Assembly: GCA_035439505.1 (NCBI GenBank)
Contig: DAORKJ010000007.1
Span: forward strand, 11,683-75,682
Length of the DNA stretch: 64,000 nucleotides
Reading direction: 5' to 3'
Source of the DNA: UBA7236 sp035439505
Lineage (GTDB): Bacteria > Bacteroidota > Bacteroidia > Chitinophagales > BACL12
Positions 17,709 through 25,890 of the stretch are shown here, piece after piece; position 1 is the stretch's first letter; the number at the start of each line of letters is the position of its first letter. A program made the position numbers and the translations under genes. The notes under the pieces were generated by a model that saw only the letters and a list, made by a program, of their open reading frames with translations, did no database searches and was not told the origin of the DNA.

Positions 17709-18437
17709 ATGGTTATTGATCACCGTTATAAGTTTATTTTTGTTGAGCTGCCACTTACAGCCACTAGTGCTATTTCCAAGGAAATAAGAGAGCAATATGG
17801 TTGTGAGCCTTTTTTGAATAAACACGCCACTTACGATGATTTCCTGCGCAAAGCTTCGCCGGCTGAAAAAAAATATCAGGCTATTGGCAGCGTACGCAAT
17901 CCATTGGACCAAACGGTGAGCATGTATTTTAAATACAAAAACGATTTAGACCAACGATTTTCATCAGGCAGAAAACGCCCGGGCAAATGGTTGAGAAAAT
18001 CGTTGGCAAAAAATCGGGATGCGGTGCGTTATCAATTTATTATTCAGAATAACGCTGATTTTGAAACTTACTTTTTGAAATTTTTTAAGTGGCCTTATAG
18101 CAACTGGAGTATCATCCACCACAAAAAAATGGCCCATCTAATTCGCTTCGAACATCTTGTTGAAGATTATCGCAAAGTATTTACGGCTGTTGGACTTCCT
18201 ATAACAAGAGACCTGCCACAGGCAAACAAAACACCTGAAAAAAAGGCGGACTTCTGGAGTTATTATACTTCAGATGAAGCAAAACGCAGAGCCAAATTTG
18301 TATTTGGTCCATTTATGCGCTATTGGGGATATTCATTTCCTGAAAGTTGGGCATCTATAAAAGAACCTATGCACGCCCAACTACTCTATAATTTTCTGAA
18401 TTTCTTCCGAAGAATTTATTGGCAATTTTTAAGATAA
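17709..18437 (+). CDS. Sulfotransferase family 2-like protein
   Basis: 242 residues from the ATG at 17709. It looks like a Sulfotransfer_2-type enzyme (HNK-1/heparan 2-O class). The N-terminal strand KFIFVELPLTATSAISKEI replaces the usual 'K-hxHhPKTGGTS' loop; its Lys-for-Thr pattern is degenerate, since the PKTGG core reads PLTAT. The 3'-phosphate-binding segment is clearer: GSVRNPLDQTVSMYF, with Arg and a downstream Ser. LIRFEHLVEDYRKVF is the usual later helix. With no signal peptide it would be cytoplasmic. The altered phosphosulfate loop leaves open reduced or changed donor use. Acceptor unknown; it may act in the same surface-glycan context as the genes at 11997 and 15396. Confidence 0.75.
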   Translation: MVIDHRYKFIFVELPLTATSAISKEIREQYGCEPFLNKHATYDDFLRKASPAEKKYQAIGSVRNPLDQTVSMYFKYKNDLDQRFSSGRKRPGKWLRKSLAKNRDAVRYQFIIQNNADFETYFLKFFKWPYSNWSIIHHKKMAHLIRFEHLVEDYRKVFTAVGLPITRDLPQANKTPEKKADFWSYYTSDEAKRRAKFVFGPFMRYWGYSFPESWASIKEPMHAQLLYNFLNFFRRIYWQFLR

Positions 18438-18497
18438 TCCTATTGTTTTTTAACAGATTTTAGCTTCCGTTTTTAGTATTTCTCGAAACCAAACAGG

Positions 18498-18505
18498 TAA
18501 TTTTG
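18498..18505 (+). promoter_or_regulatory. -7 element of the C1 peptidase gene
   Basis: TAATTTTG fits TAnnTTTG and lies 20 nt before the ATG at 18526. Upstream is T-rich (TTTTAG at 18471) but at a long spacing, so the -33 part is uncertain. Confidence 0.5.
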
Positions 18506-18525
18506 AGACGACTAAACTTTACAAC

Positions 18526-19764
18526 ATGAAATATTTTGTGATGGGCTTTGGCTTTCTTTTTACAGCCACTGCATTATTTGCCCAACAACCCGAAAAAGCT
18601 GAATATCGCGAGCCAAAAGGTAATTATTATCAGGACGTTATTTTACCTGATGTCAACAAAAGCGAATCTACAAAAGCAACAAAAGATGCCCGTTTGTTTA
18701 AAATAGACGGCTCAGGAATCAATGCACCAAAAGATCCAAAATCCTATAATACGATTTGGCATGGCAATCCAGTTAGTCAGGGCAACACCAATACCTGTTG
18801 GTGTTTTTCAACTATTTCTTTTTTCGAAAGCGAAACAAAACGCACAAGCGGAAAAGAAATTAAATTAAGTGAAATGTATGTAGTGTATTGGCAATATGTT
18901 GAACGCGCTAAATATTTTGTTGCTCATCGTGGCGATATGTATTTTGGTGAAGGCAGTGAAACAAACGGCACTACCAATATGATTAAACAATACGGCATTG
19001 TTCCTTACGACAATTATAAAGGGAAAACTTCGACTGCATCGTTTTATAACCATGAAACAATGTTTAAAGAACTACAGGCCTATTTACAAGGTGTGAAAGA
19101 CAATAATAACTGGAATGAAACTGAAGTAGTAAATTCCGTTAAAGCAATCCTGAATTTTTATATGGGTGAACCACCTACATCAGTTACGTGGGAAAATAAA
19201 AATTATACGCCAATTGAATTCTCAAAAAACATATTAAAACTCGACATGAATAATTATGTAGATTTTATGAGTTTAATGCAAAAACCATTTTATACACAAG
19301 CTGAATATGATGTCCCCGATAATTGGTGGAATGATGCTACCTATTACAATTTACCGGCTACAGATTTCATGTCCACTATCAAAACCGCATTAAAAAACGG
19401 TTACAGTATCAGCATAGGTGGTGATGTTTCAGAACCGGGTTGGGATAGCTACAATAATATTGCAGTAATTCCAACTTGGGATATTAGCAGCGAATACATT
19501 AATGATGCCGCCCGTCAGTTACGTTTCAATAATGGCTCTACTACCGACGACCATGCTATGCATTTAGTTGGGTATAAAGAACAGGACGGGAAAACCTGGT
19601 TTTTATATAAAGACAGTGGTTCCGGTTCACGCAATTGCGGAGCTGCAAGTCCCAGCTTTGGTTACTTATATGTGAGCGAAGATTATGTAAAATTAAAAAT
19701 GATGTCATTTACTGTACATAAAGATGCTGTAAAACCGATATTAGAAAAATTCGCTGTTAAATAA
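18526..19764 (+). CDS. Secreted C1 family (bleomycin hydrolase/PepC-like) peptidase
   Basis: 412 residues. A signal peptide (MKYFVMGFGFLFTATALFAQ) takes it to the periplasm, unlike the cytosolic PepC of Firmicutes. The papain-type active site is visible: QGNTNTCWCFST with the nucleophile Cys91, and DDHAMHLVGY with His343. The third position, usually Asn in a NSWG motif, reads KDSGSGSRNCG, so Asp363 stands where Asn is expected. I recall this KDSGSGS form from other Bacteroidota C1 peptidases, so it may be a subfamily trait rather than a defect. It should hydrolyse peptides, probably as an aminopeptidase. It stands alone with its own promoter and terminator. Confidence 0.88.
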   Translation: MKYFVMGFGFLFTATALFAQQPEKAEYREPKGNYYQDVILPDVNKSESTKATKDARLFKIDGSGINAPKDPKSYNTIWHGNPVSQGNTNTCWCFSTISFFESETKRTSGKEIKLSEMYVVYWQYVERAKYFVAHRGDMYFGEGSETNGTTNMIKQYGIVPYDNYKGKTSTASFYNHETMFKELQAYLQGVKDNNNWNETEVVNSVKAILNFYMGEPPTSVTWENKNYTPIEFSKNILKLDMNNYVDFMSLMQKPFYTQAEYDVPDNWWNDATYYNLPATDFMSTIKTALKNGYSISIGGDVSEPGWDSYNNIAVIPTWDISSEYINDAARQLRFNNGSTTDDHAMHLVGYKEQDGKTWFLYKDSGSGSRNCGAASPSFGYLYVSEDYVKLKMMSFTVHKDAVKPILEKFAVK

Positions 19765-19774
19765 TACCACTTCT

Positions 19775-19817
19775 AAAGCGCCACATGTTATCTCAATTAT
19801 AACATGTGGCGCTTTTT
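19775..19817 (+). terminator. Intrinsic terminator of the C1 peptidase gene
   Basis: A 17-bp perfect stem (AAAGCGCCACATGTTAT and its complement, 7-nt loop) followed by T residues. It is the strongest terminator in the window. Confidence 0.93.
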
Positions 19818-19967
19818 TGTTCCCTGCAACAGTTAATTTTATATAAATCAAACCGGCTGGCAAGCTAATTTTAAGTTTGTATAGGTAAAATTAAAAGGGT
19901 ATATAGGAAATCAGTAATTTTATACCTGACATTTCAATCAGGCATACTTAAAACAACCCAATAATTC

Positions 19968-22229
19968 ATGATGCGCATCGTGTTTTTCGTTTCTGCAATT
20001 GTTTGCTTATCCTATTTTACTTCCTACGGACAAGAGCCATATAAACCCTATCGTATTGCTGATGACATTGTGTTAGATGGTAAATTAGATGAACAAGTTT
20101 GGCAACTTACGCCATCTGAAGATGTATTCATGCAGCAATCGCCTCAAGCCGGAGCTCCGGCATCAGAAAAAACGATATACCGCATTGTATATAATGATGA
20201 TTATTTATACGTAGGCATAATTTGTTTTGATAGTGAACCTGATAATTTAACACGATTGGCATTAAACAGAGATTATGCATTAGGCGATGATGATGGCACA
20301 GGCGTAATTATAGATACCTACAGGGATAAAACAACAGGCTTGGGTTTTTTAGCTAATACTTTAGATGCCCGTTGGGATGCCTCCTTTTCTCAAGACGGCA
20401 CATCGAATAACGACTCCTACAATACTTATTGGGATGCAGTTACTGCCATTCAACCTTATGGTTATTCTACAGAATATCGTATTCCATTTTCTTCCCTTCG
20501 ATTTGAAACAAAAAGTGAAGTTATTATGGGTATTCGAATTTCACGGCTAATTAAACGTAAAAACGAACTCATTACCTCACCTCCCTGTGACCCTTCAACA
20601 CAAGGTGCGTGGTCTAACCTATCGTTTGCAAGAGAAGTAGTTTTTACGAACCTTGTAAGCAGAACACCTTTTTATATTAGTCCTTATGCAATTGCTAATT
20701 TCAATCGGTTTAATATCTTAAATGCAGATTCCTCGGCTTATGTTGCGCAAACTGAATTTATGCAGCGCAAACATTTTGACGATATCGAAATTGTAGATAA
20801 AATAATCAGCAATATTGGTATCGATGCTAAATATGGTATCACTAAAAATTTGACTTTAGATTTAACAATCAATACAGATTTTGCACAGGCTGAAGTTGAT
20901 GACCGCATTATTAACCTTTCCAAGTACGAAGTAAACCTACCGGAAAAACGAAGTTTCTTTTTGGAATCCGCCAATAACCTAAGCTTTGGATTTCCTTCGG
21001 GGAATACTTTATTCATTTCAAGAAAAATTGGGCGCGAAAATGGATTAATAGTCCCAATAATTGGTGGTGCAAGATTAACAGGAAAAGCGAATGGCTGGCA
21101 AATGGGTGCCTTAAATATGCAAACACTAGGTATTGCAGATGAGGGTATTTCGCCACACAACTTTACAGTTTTGCGCACCAGAAAAGATATCGATTCCTTA
21201 GGGAGTTTTGTAGGCGGTATTATTACCAATAAAATAAATACCGATACTTCTAACACCTCTAATCAGTCTGTAGGCTTGGACTTTGTAAAAAGATTTACCC
21301 AGCAATTTACTGTTGAAGGTGGTGTAGCAAGCACTCTTATTAATTTACAGGCTAATGATTTCATTGATGCCAGTTATTTACATCTGGGTGTTTTCAAATC
21401 AGCTGTAACCGGATTTACTTACAGCAGCACGTTGGATTTTCTCGGTAATGAAATTCGCCCTGATATGGGATTTATTGATGATAATAATTATGGTAATAGC
21501 CGCACGCAACTCACCTATCGGGTTGGACTTCCCGAATCGAGTAAATTGCAATATATGTATTTGAACTCCACCAATAATTATCGTTGGAGATTTGATACAC
21601 ACAAACGAGAAACACATGCAATCGACCTATGGCCAGGTGTTCAATTTAAGAATGGAATGGAAATTAATGTGTCGTTGTTTGAATATAAAATAGACTCATT
21701 GCCATTTGACTGGATATTGGATGAGAACAATGCCATTGCAGCCGGAACTTACACCACCTGGAATAATTCACTGGAAATTTATTCGCCTGCACAATCTGCG
21801 CTTCGACTTGCATTAATCGGAGTATATGGTGGATTTTACAGCGGTCAAAAACTGACTTTAATGCCAAATATTAATTACTATATCAATGCACATCTTAATT
21901 TCTCCCTTTACTATGAATTTAATAATATCAACTTCGACACCTATTTAACTGATACGGTAAGCACTCAATTCGTGAGTAATTTAATTCGATGGAATGTAAC
22001 CTATAACTTCACTACAAAAGTATCGCTGCGGTTTTATGTGCAATACGATGATTTATCTGATTTAGTTAGTGCAAATCTGCGTTTCCGATATAATCCAAAG
22101 GAAGGTACTGACTTATTTATCGTCTATAATCAAGGCACCAACACTGATGTAACACGATTAGACCCACATTTACCTGTAGTAGACAATCAGGCGGTAACAG
22201 TAAAGTTTATTAAAACATTTGAGTTATAA
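19968..22229 (+). CDS. DUF5916 / CBM9-like domain protein
   Basis: 753 residues. The signal peptide ends near TSYGQ. Residues ~25-215 are a carbohydrate-binding family 9-like domain (LDGKLDEQVWQ, YLYVGIICFDSEP, GDDDGTGVIIDTYRDK). The rest (~230-753) matches DUF5916, a predicted outer-membrane beta-barrel with alternating aromatic strands and a terminal Phe-rich strand (KFIKTFEL). These proteins are common in Bacteroidota and often sit near protease or glycan-uptake genes. The role is unproved, but a surface-exposed barrel with a sugar-binding plug fits. Convergent with the desaturase gene, with only 2 nt between stops. Start at the first ATG; the second Met is equally possible. Confidence 0.85.
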   Translation: MMRIVFFVSAIVCLSYFTSYGQEPYKPYRIADDIVLDGKLDEQVWQLTPSEDVFMQQSPQAGAPASEKTIYRIVYNDDYLYVGIICFDSEPDNLTRLALNRDYALGDDDGTGVIIDTYRDKTTGLGFLANTLDARWDASFSQDGTSNNDSYNTYWDAVTAIQPYGYSTEYRIPFSSLRFETKSEVIMGIRISRLIKRKNELITSPPCDPSTQGAWSNLSFAREVVFTNLVSRTPFYISPYAIANFNRFNILNADSSAYVAQTEFMQRKHFDDIEIVDKIISNIGIDAKYGITKNLTLDLTINTDFAQAEVDDRIINLSKYEVNLPEKRSFFLESANNLSFGFPSGNTLFISRKIGRENGLIVPIIGGARLTGKANGWQMGALNMQTLGIADEGISPHNFTVLRTRKDIDSLGSFVGGIITNKINTDTSNTSNQSVGLDFVKRFTQQFTVEGGVASTLINLQANDFIDASYLHLGVFKSAVTGFTYSSTLDFLGNEIRPDMGFIDDNNYGNSRTQLTYRVGLPESSKLQYMYLNSTNNYRWRFDTHKRETHAIDLWPGVQFKNGMEINVSLFEYKIDSLPFDWILDENNAIAAGTYTTWNNSLEIYSPAQSALRLALIGVYGGFYSGQKLTLMPNINYYINAHLNFSLYYEFNNINFDTYLTDTVSTQFVSNLIRWNVTYNFTTKVSLRFYVQYDDLSDLVSANLRFRYNPKEGTDLFIVYNQGTNTDVTRLDPHLPVVDNQAVTVKFIKTFEL

Positions 22230-22231
22230 AA

Positions 22232-23362
22232 TCATCCCATAATTTCATCTAAAACAGGCATTTTGCCCAAACGTTTTAGTGTTTTAATATGAGATTGTAA
22301 GGCAGAGCCAAAAGTTTTGCTTTCCAGGTAAGGAATATTGAACTGTTCGGCGGTAGCTTTAACAATTGGTGCAATTTCAGGATAATGCACGTGACAAATT
22401 TTAGGGAACAAATGATGTTCCACCTGAAAATTTAGTCCACCAACATACCACGATAACCATTTATTTTTTCTTGAGAAATTCATTGTTGTGTTCAATTGAT
22501 GAATTGCCCAACAATTTTCGATAGTTCCATCAGTTGAAGGCATTGGATGTGAAGTTCCTTCTACGGTATGAGCTAATTGGAATACTACCGACAAAATCAT
22601 TCCACCTACAAAATGCATAATTAGGAAGCCTGTTAAAACCTGAATAAAAGGTATTTCAAAAAACATAGTTGGCATTACTAAAAACAAAAAGAAATAACCA
22701 GCTTTCAGGAATATCAGTTTTATAAACATGATAATATTTGCCGACCTAGAATTTGCATTTACGCCATTTGCAGTATATTTTGAAAACTGCGCAAAATCTT
22801 TGGCAATACACCAATACAAAGTAATTAAACCGTAAAGGAAAAATGCGTATACATACTGAAAATTATGTTTAGGCTTCCAGGTATTATGTGGTGAAAAACG
22901 CATACCTGCCTTATCATCAATATCATCATCCAAACCGGTAATGTTAGTATAAGTATGATGTAAGATATTATGTTGCAATTTCCAGTTATGTACGGTTCCA
23001 CCTAATAAATTAAGCGTGTAACCCATCATCATATTCACGTATTTGTTATCTGCATAAGCACCGTGATTGGCATCGTGCATTACACTCATTCCAACACCGG
23101 CAACAGTAATGCCCATGGTAAACCATAACAACATACTGACAATAAATGGTGGATTAAAAATTAAAATCAGAGAAAAAGCTCCGATGTATGCTGTAAGCAA
23201 CACAAACGACTTCATATACATCGTATTATTGCCAAATTTGGATATATGATTATCGGTGAAATACTTATTTACATTCTCTTTAACTGTCTGGTAAAATAAA
23301 CTTTTATCACGATTAATAAATTTAACGGACTGTTTCTGCTGCATATTAAAATTGAGCGCCAT
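22232..23362 (-). CDS. Membrane fatty acid desaturase (acyl-CoA/lipid type)
   Basis: 376 residues from the ATG at 23362 (23368 also possible). The frame opens at 23416, but that start lies upstream of the likely promoter, so it is rejected. The three histidine boxes of front-end and delta-type desaturases are intact: HDANHGAY, HNILHHTYTN and QVEHHLFP. They bind the di-iron centre that inserts a cis double bond in a fatty acyl chain using O2 and reduced electron carrier. Four hydrophobic segments surround them. There is no fused cytochrome b5. The QxxHH third box is typical of delta-6/linoleoyl-CoA-type enzymes, but regiospecificity cannot be read from sequence. Confidence 0.92.
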   Translation of the reverse strand: MALNFNMQQKQSVKFINRDKSLFYQTVKENVNKYFTDNHISKFGNNTMYMKSFVLLTAYIGAFSLILIFNPPFIVSMLLWFTMGITVAGVGMSVMHDANHGAYADNKYVNMMMGYTLNLLGGTVHNWKLQHNILHHTYTNITGLDDDIDDKAGMRFSPHNTWKPKHNFQYVYAFFLYGLITLYWCIAKDFAQFSKYTANGVNANSRSANIIMFIKLIFLKAGYFFLFLVMPTMFFEIPFIQVLTGFLIMHFVGGMILSVVFQLAHTVEGTSHPMPSTDGTIENCWAIHQLNTTMNFSRKNKWLSWYVGGLNFQVEHHLFPKICHVHYPEIAPIVKATAEQFNIPYLESKTFGSALQSHIKTLKRLGKMPVLDEIMG

Positions 23363-23379
23363 CGACATTGATGACCTAT

Positions 23380-23410
23380 CAAAGATACAAAATAAGGCCG
23401 AAAGCGACAA
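23380..23410 (-). promoter_or_regulatory. Promoter of the desaturase gene
   Basis: On the minus strand TTG (23410-23408), a 20-nt spacer, then TATCTTTG (23387-23380). The pattern fits Bacteroidota promoters and gives a leader of only 5-12 nt before the ATG at 23368 or 23362. Confidence 0.65.
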
Positions 23411-23521
23411 TGACATAAGTCACACAGGCTGAAACACTTACTACCATTGATTATCCATTTTTTGTTGAAGCTACTCCTCAACACCAATTTAGACGAATTC
23501 CATGAATGTTTCGGGTTTTTG

Positions 23522-23529
23522 TAATTTTG
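23522..23529 (+). promoter_or_regulatory. -7 element close to the lipoprotein start
   Basis: TAATTTTG matches TAnnTTTG but ends only 5 nt before the ATG at 23535. If used, the transcript would be almost leaderless. Confidence 0.45.
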
Positions 23530-23534
23530 AGGTG

Positions 23535-24209
23535 ATGAAAATAATAACGCTATTTGGGGTATTTATGGTATTGTCAGCTTGCTCCAAAGAACAAAAAAAA
23601 GATATATCAATGACCGATTATCTAACTGCAGGCATTCCATCCAACGGTTATCGAACATATATGCACAATTCAGATTCACTGCCAATAACTGTGCTGTTGA
23701 AACAAAATGTCCAAATAATAAACGATACTACATTAACAATTTCAACCTACTGGTTAAATTCCGATTCAATACCCATGAATTTTGCAGTTGAAAAATGGTT
23801 TGTAAATAACAATATTCAATTATTAAAACAATCGTTATTTGAACCCATTGGACCCGGAAAAGTAGTAGAACTTAAAGGCAACTTTGACACTACTAAAATA
23901 TGCTCATTTTTTGATAACAATTTGAAATTATCAATTTCCTTTAAAGGTATTGCTGACACTTCTTATTTAATGACAATTAATGCCAGTGGAAAAGCTGAAA
24001 TAGACTCGATTAAAGATTTAGATGGCCAATGGGTATCCGGTTTAATTATAAGCAATACCGAACAAACTACCTTTGATTTTATTGACAATAGAACAGATAC
24101 TACAACATCATCAACTTTATATCGGTACTATACATTAGACCAGGGATTAATTTATTTTAAGGCAATTTCAGGATCGGATACCTCTCAATTTTTCTTGACT
24201 AAAAACTAA
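23535..24209 (+). CDS. Lipoprotein of unknown function
   Basis: 224 residues from the ATG at 23535, which opens the signal (MKIITLFGVFMVLSAC, lipobox Cys16). The in-frame ATG at 23502 adds an unlikely leader and lies upstream of the -7 element. The mature protein is beta-rich, with DSLPITVLLKQNV, a run of alternating hydrophobic strands and a DTTTSSTLYRYY stretch that could form a C-terminal sheet. There are no catalytic motifs I recognise. It is divergent from the desaturase gene (172 nt between starts). Subcellular place: inner or outer membrane, anchored by lipid. Function unknown. Confidence 0.7.
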   Translation: MKIITLFGVFMVLSACSKEQKKDISMTDYLTAGIPSNGYRTYMHNSDSLPITVLLKQNVQIINDTTLTISTYWLNSDSIPMNFAVEKWFVNNNIQLLKQSLFEPIGPGKVVELKGNFDTTKICSFFDNNLKLSISFKGIADTSYLMTINASGKAEIDSIKDLDGQWVSGLIISNTEQTTFDFIDNRTDTTTSSTLYRYYTLDQGLIYFKAISGSDTSQFFLTKN

Positions 24210-24324
24210 TAAACATTCGTGCACCTTTGATAGGTAAACAGGGCTTTGTTTGCTTGTAACAATAAAAATGAAAGTATAATCATGCATTTTTTTGCCAACC
24301 TTAAAATATTTCAATTCAAAATTA

Positions 24325-25356
24325 TTACTTAACATCTCTCCACCAATTATGTGTTGGCATTTCTTTATTCAGTTGTGAAATTGCACCGATCATAGGTGTA
24401 AAATAACGCATATTTAGTTTTTGCGCATGTGCTGTAGCCCGCTCTATAGGCTCGGTCCAATGATGCAGCGATAAATCGAATTTACCCCAATGAACCGGAA
24501 TAAAAATGTCGGCATTTAAATCGATGGCAGCCTGAACCGTTTCTTCAGGCATCATGTGAATATATTTCCAAGCGGGGTTATATTGGCCACACTCCAAAAT
24601 TGCCAGATCAAATTTTCCAAAGTCCTCTCCTATTTGTTTAAAATGTGTATCATAACCCGAATCACCACCAATATAAATTTGGTGGGATACGGTTCTCAAA
24701 ATAAATGAACTCCACAAGCTGCGGTTGCGAATTATTGTTCTCCCGGAAAAATGCCGGGCAGGCGCAGCCGTAAATTGAATATTTTGAATGGTTGTTTTTT
24801 CTCCCCAATACAATTCTGTAATTATTTTTGCATCATATCCCCATTTAATTAAATGGGCAGCAACACCTAACGAACAAACTACTTGTTTAACTTTCGACTT
24901 TAATGCTTTAATAGTTTGATAATCCAAATGGTCATAATGATCGTGTGTAATAATTAAAATATCAATATCGGGCATATTTTCAGCACTATACACATTACTC
25001 CCATTGAAAGCCTTTACCATAAATGAAAATGGTGAGGCATTACCGCTAAATACAGGGTCTACTAAAATATTTTTACCTTCCACTTTTAATAAATATGAAG
25101 AGTGCCCAAACCAAACCATAGCAGGATTGCCATCAGGCAGCCGATTTAAATCGTTTTGTATGGATGGAATAATTGAAGTTGGAACGCTTCCTTTCGGCTT
25201 ATTCATAAATGCCCGCATAACTTTAAAAAAGTTATGCCCCTCAGCCATTGTAGGCGTATGAGATAAATTTTCAAATCCGTTTGAGGTATAATTGGGTGCT
25301 TGTCGTATTCTTTCAAGGACTGCTCCTTTTGGTAAACTGCCTAAAGCCTGAATCAT
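24325..25356 (-). CDS. MBL-fold metallo-hydrolase (NAPE-PLD/UlaG-like)
   Basis: 343 residues. The metallo-beta-lactamase fold is clear: WFGHSSYLLKVEGKNILVDPVFSGNASPF opens the domain, THDHYDHLDYQ is the HxHxDH zinc motif, and GGDSGYDTHFKQIGE supplies the bridging Asp. ECGQYNPAW and PVHWGKFDLSLH give later ligands (the PVHWGKF motif is shared with NAPE-phospholipase D and UlaG relatives). It is likely a cytosolic zinc hydrolase acting on a phosphodiester or lactone; the substrate is unknown. No signal peptide. It is divergent from the DUF3291 gene, with 161 nt between them and a promoter for that gene near 25491. Confidence 0.88.
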   Translation of the reverse strand: MIQALGSLPKGAVLERIRQAPNYTSNGFENLSHTPTMAEGHNFFKVMRAFMNKPKGSVPTSIIPSIQNDLNRLPDGNPAMVWFGHSSYLLKVEGKNILVDPVFSGNASPFSFMVKAFNGSNVYSAENMPDIDILIITHDHYDHLDYQTIKALKSKVKQVVCSLGVAAHLIKWGYDAKIITELYWGEKTTIQNIQFTAAPARHFSGRTIIRNRSLWSSFILRTVSHQIYIGGDSGYDTHFKQIGEDFGKFDLAILECGQYNPAWKYIHMMPEETVQAAIDLNADIFIPVHWGKFDLSLHHWTEPIERATAHAQKLNMRYFTPMIGAISQLNKEMPTHNWWRDVK

Positions 25357-25490
25357 AATGGTGATGACGTGTTAAAAATTCAAATATTGTGAAAGATAGG
25401 TAAGCCATTAAACATTTTATTGCCGCTAATGTTCAGAACCACATGAGCGTAGGTTTAAAACAATTTTTTTATATAATCGCTTATACCACC

Positions 25491-25498
25491 TATCTTTG
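25491..25498 (+). promoter_or_regulatory. -7 element of the DUF3291 gene
   Basis: TATCTTTG fits TAnnTTTG, 19 nt before the ATG at 25518. A T-run (25464-25470) sits at about the -33 distance. Confidence 0.5.
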
Positions 25499-25517
25499 AC
25501 TAGGCAAAACTCTTTGT

Positions 25518-25856
25518 ATGATTATTACTGTCACCTATATTCATTTGCGTAAACCTTGGTTCTTTTTCAGGTTGAGTTATTTTGGCTATAAGATTATGCG
25601 TCAGGCACAAAACTCCAGTGGGTTCATTCGTATGTCGAACAGTGGGTTTTGGCGCGACCATTATACCCTGAGTGCATGGGAAAATGAAGCAGCCATGAAA
25701 AATTTTGCACGTTCTGGTGAGCATTTAAAAGCAATGAAACAATCCCAATCTATTTCTGACAAATTGGCAACATATTCATACGTTGCAGAAAAATTTCCGG
25801 ATTGGAATACAGCTAAACAATTAATCCACAAAAATGGAAAAGTGCTGACATTCTAA
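25518..25856 (+). CDS. DUF3291-like protein
   Basis: A small soluble protein of 112 residues resembling DUF3291, of the dimeric alpha/beta barrel (ABM/spheroidene monooxygenase-like) group. The visible pattern is an initial strand (MIITVTYIHLR), a helix with QAQNSSGFIRMSNSGFWRDHYTLSAWENEAAMKNF, then GEHLKAMKQSQSI. The 'W-x-Y-T-L-S-x-W' strand followed by a helix with HLKAM is typical of that fold. Members may bind haem or a hydrophobic ligand, but no activity can be inferred here. Single gene with its own promoter; its 3' end converges on the TonB receptor gene at 25891, 34 nt away. Confidence 0.65.
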   Translation: MIITVTYIHLRKPWFFFRLSYFGYKIMRQAQNSSGFIRMSNSGFWRDHYTLSAWENEAAMKNFARSGEHLKAMKQSQSISDKLATYSYVAEKFPDWNTAKQLIHKNGKVLTF

Positions 25857-25890
25857 ATTTATTAACAAAATGCAGCACCTTTCCTATTAA

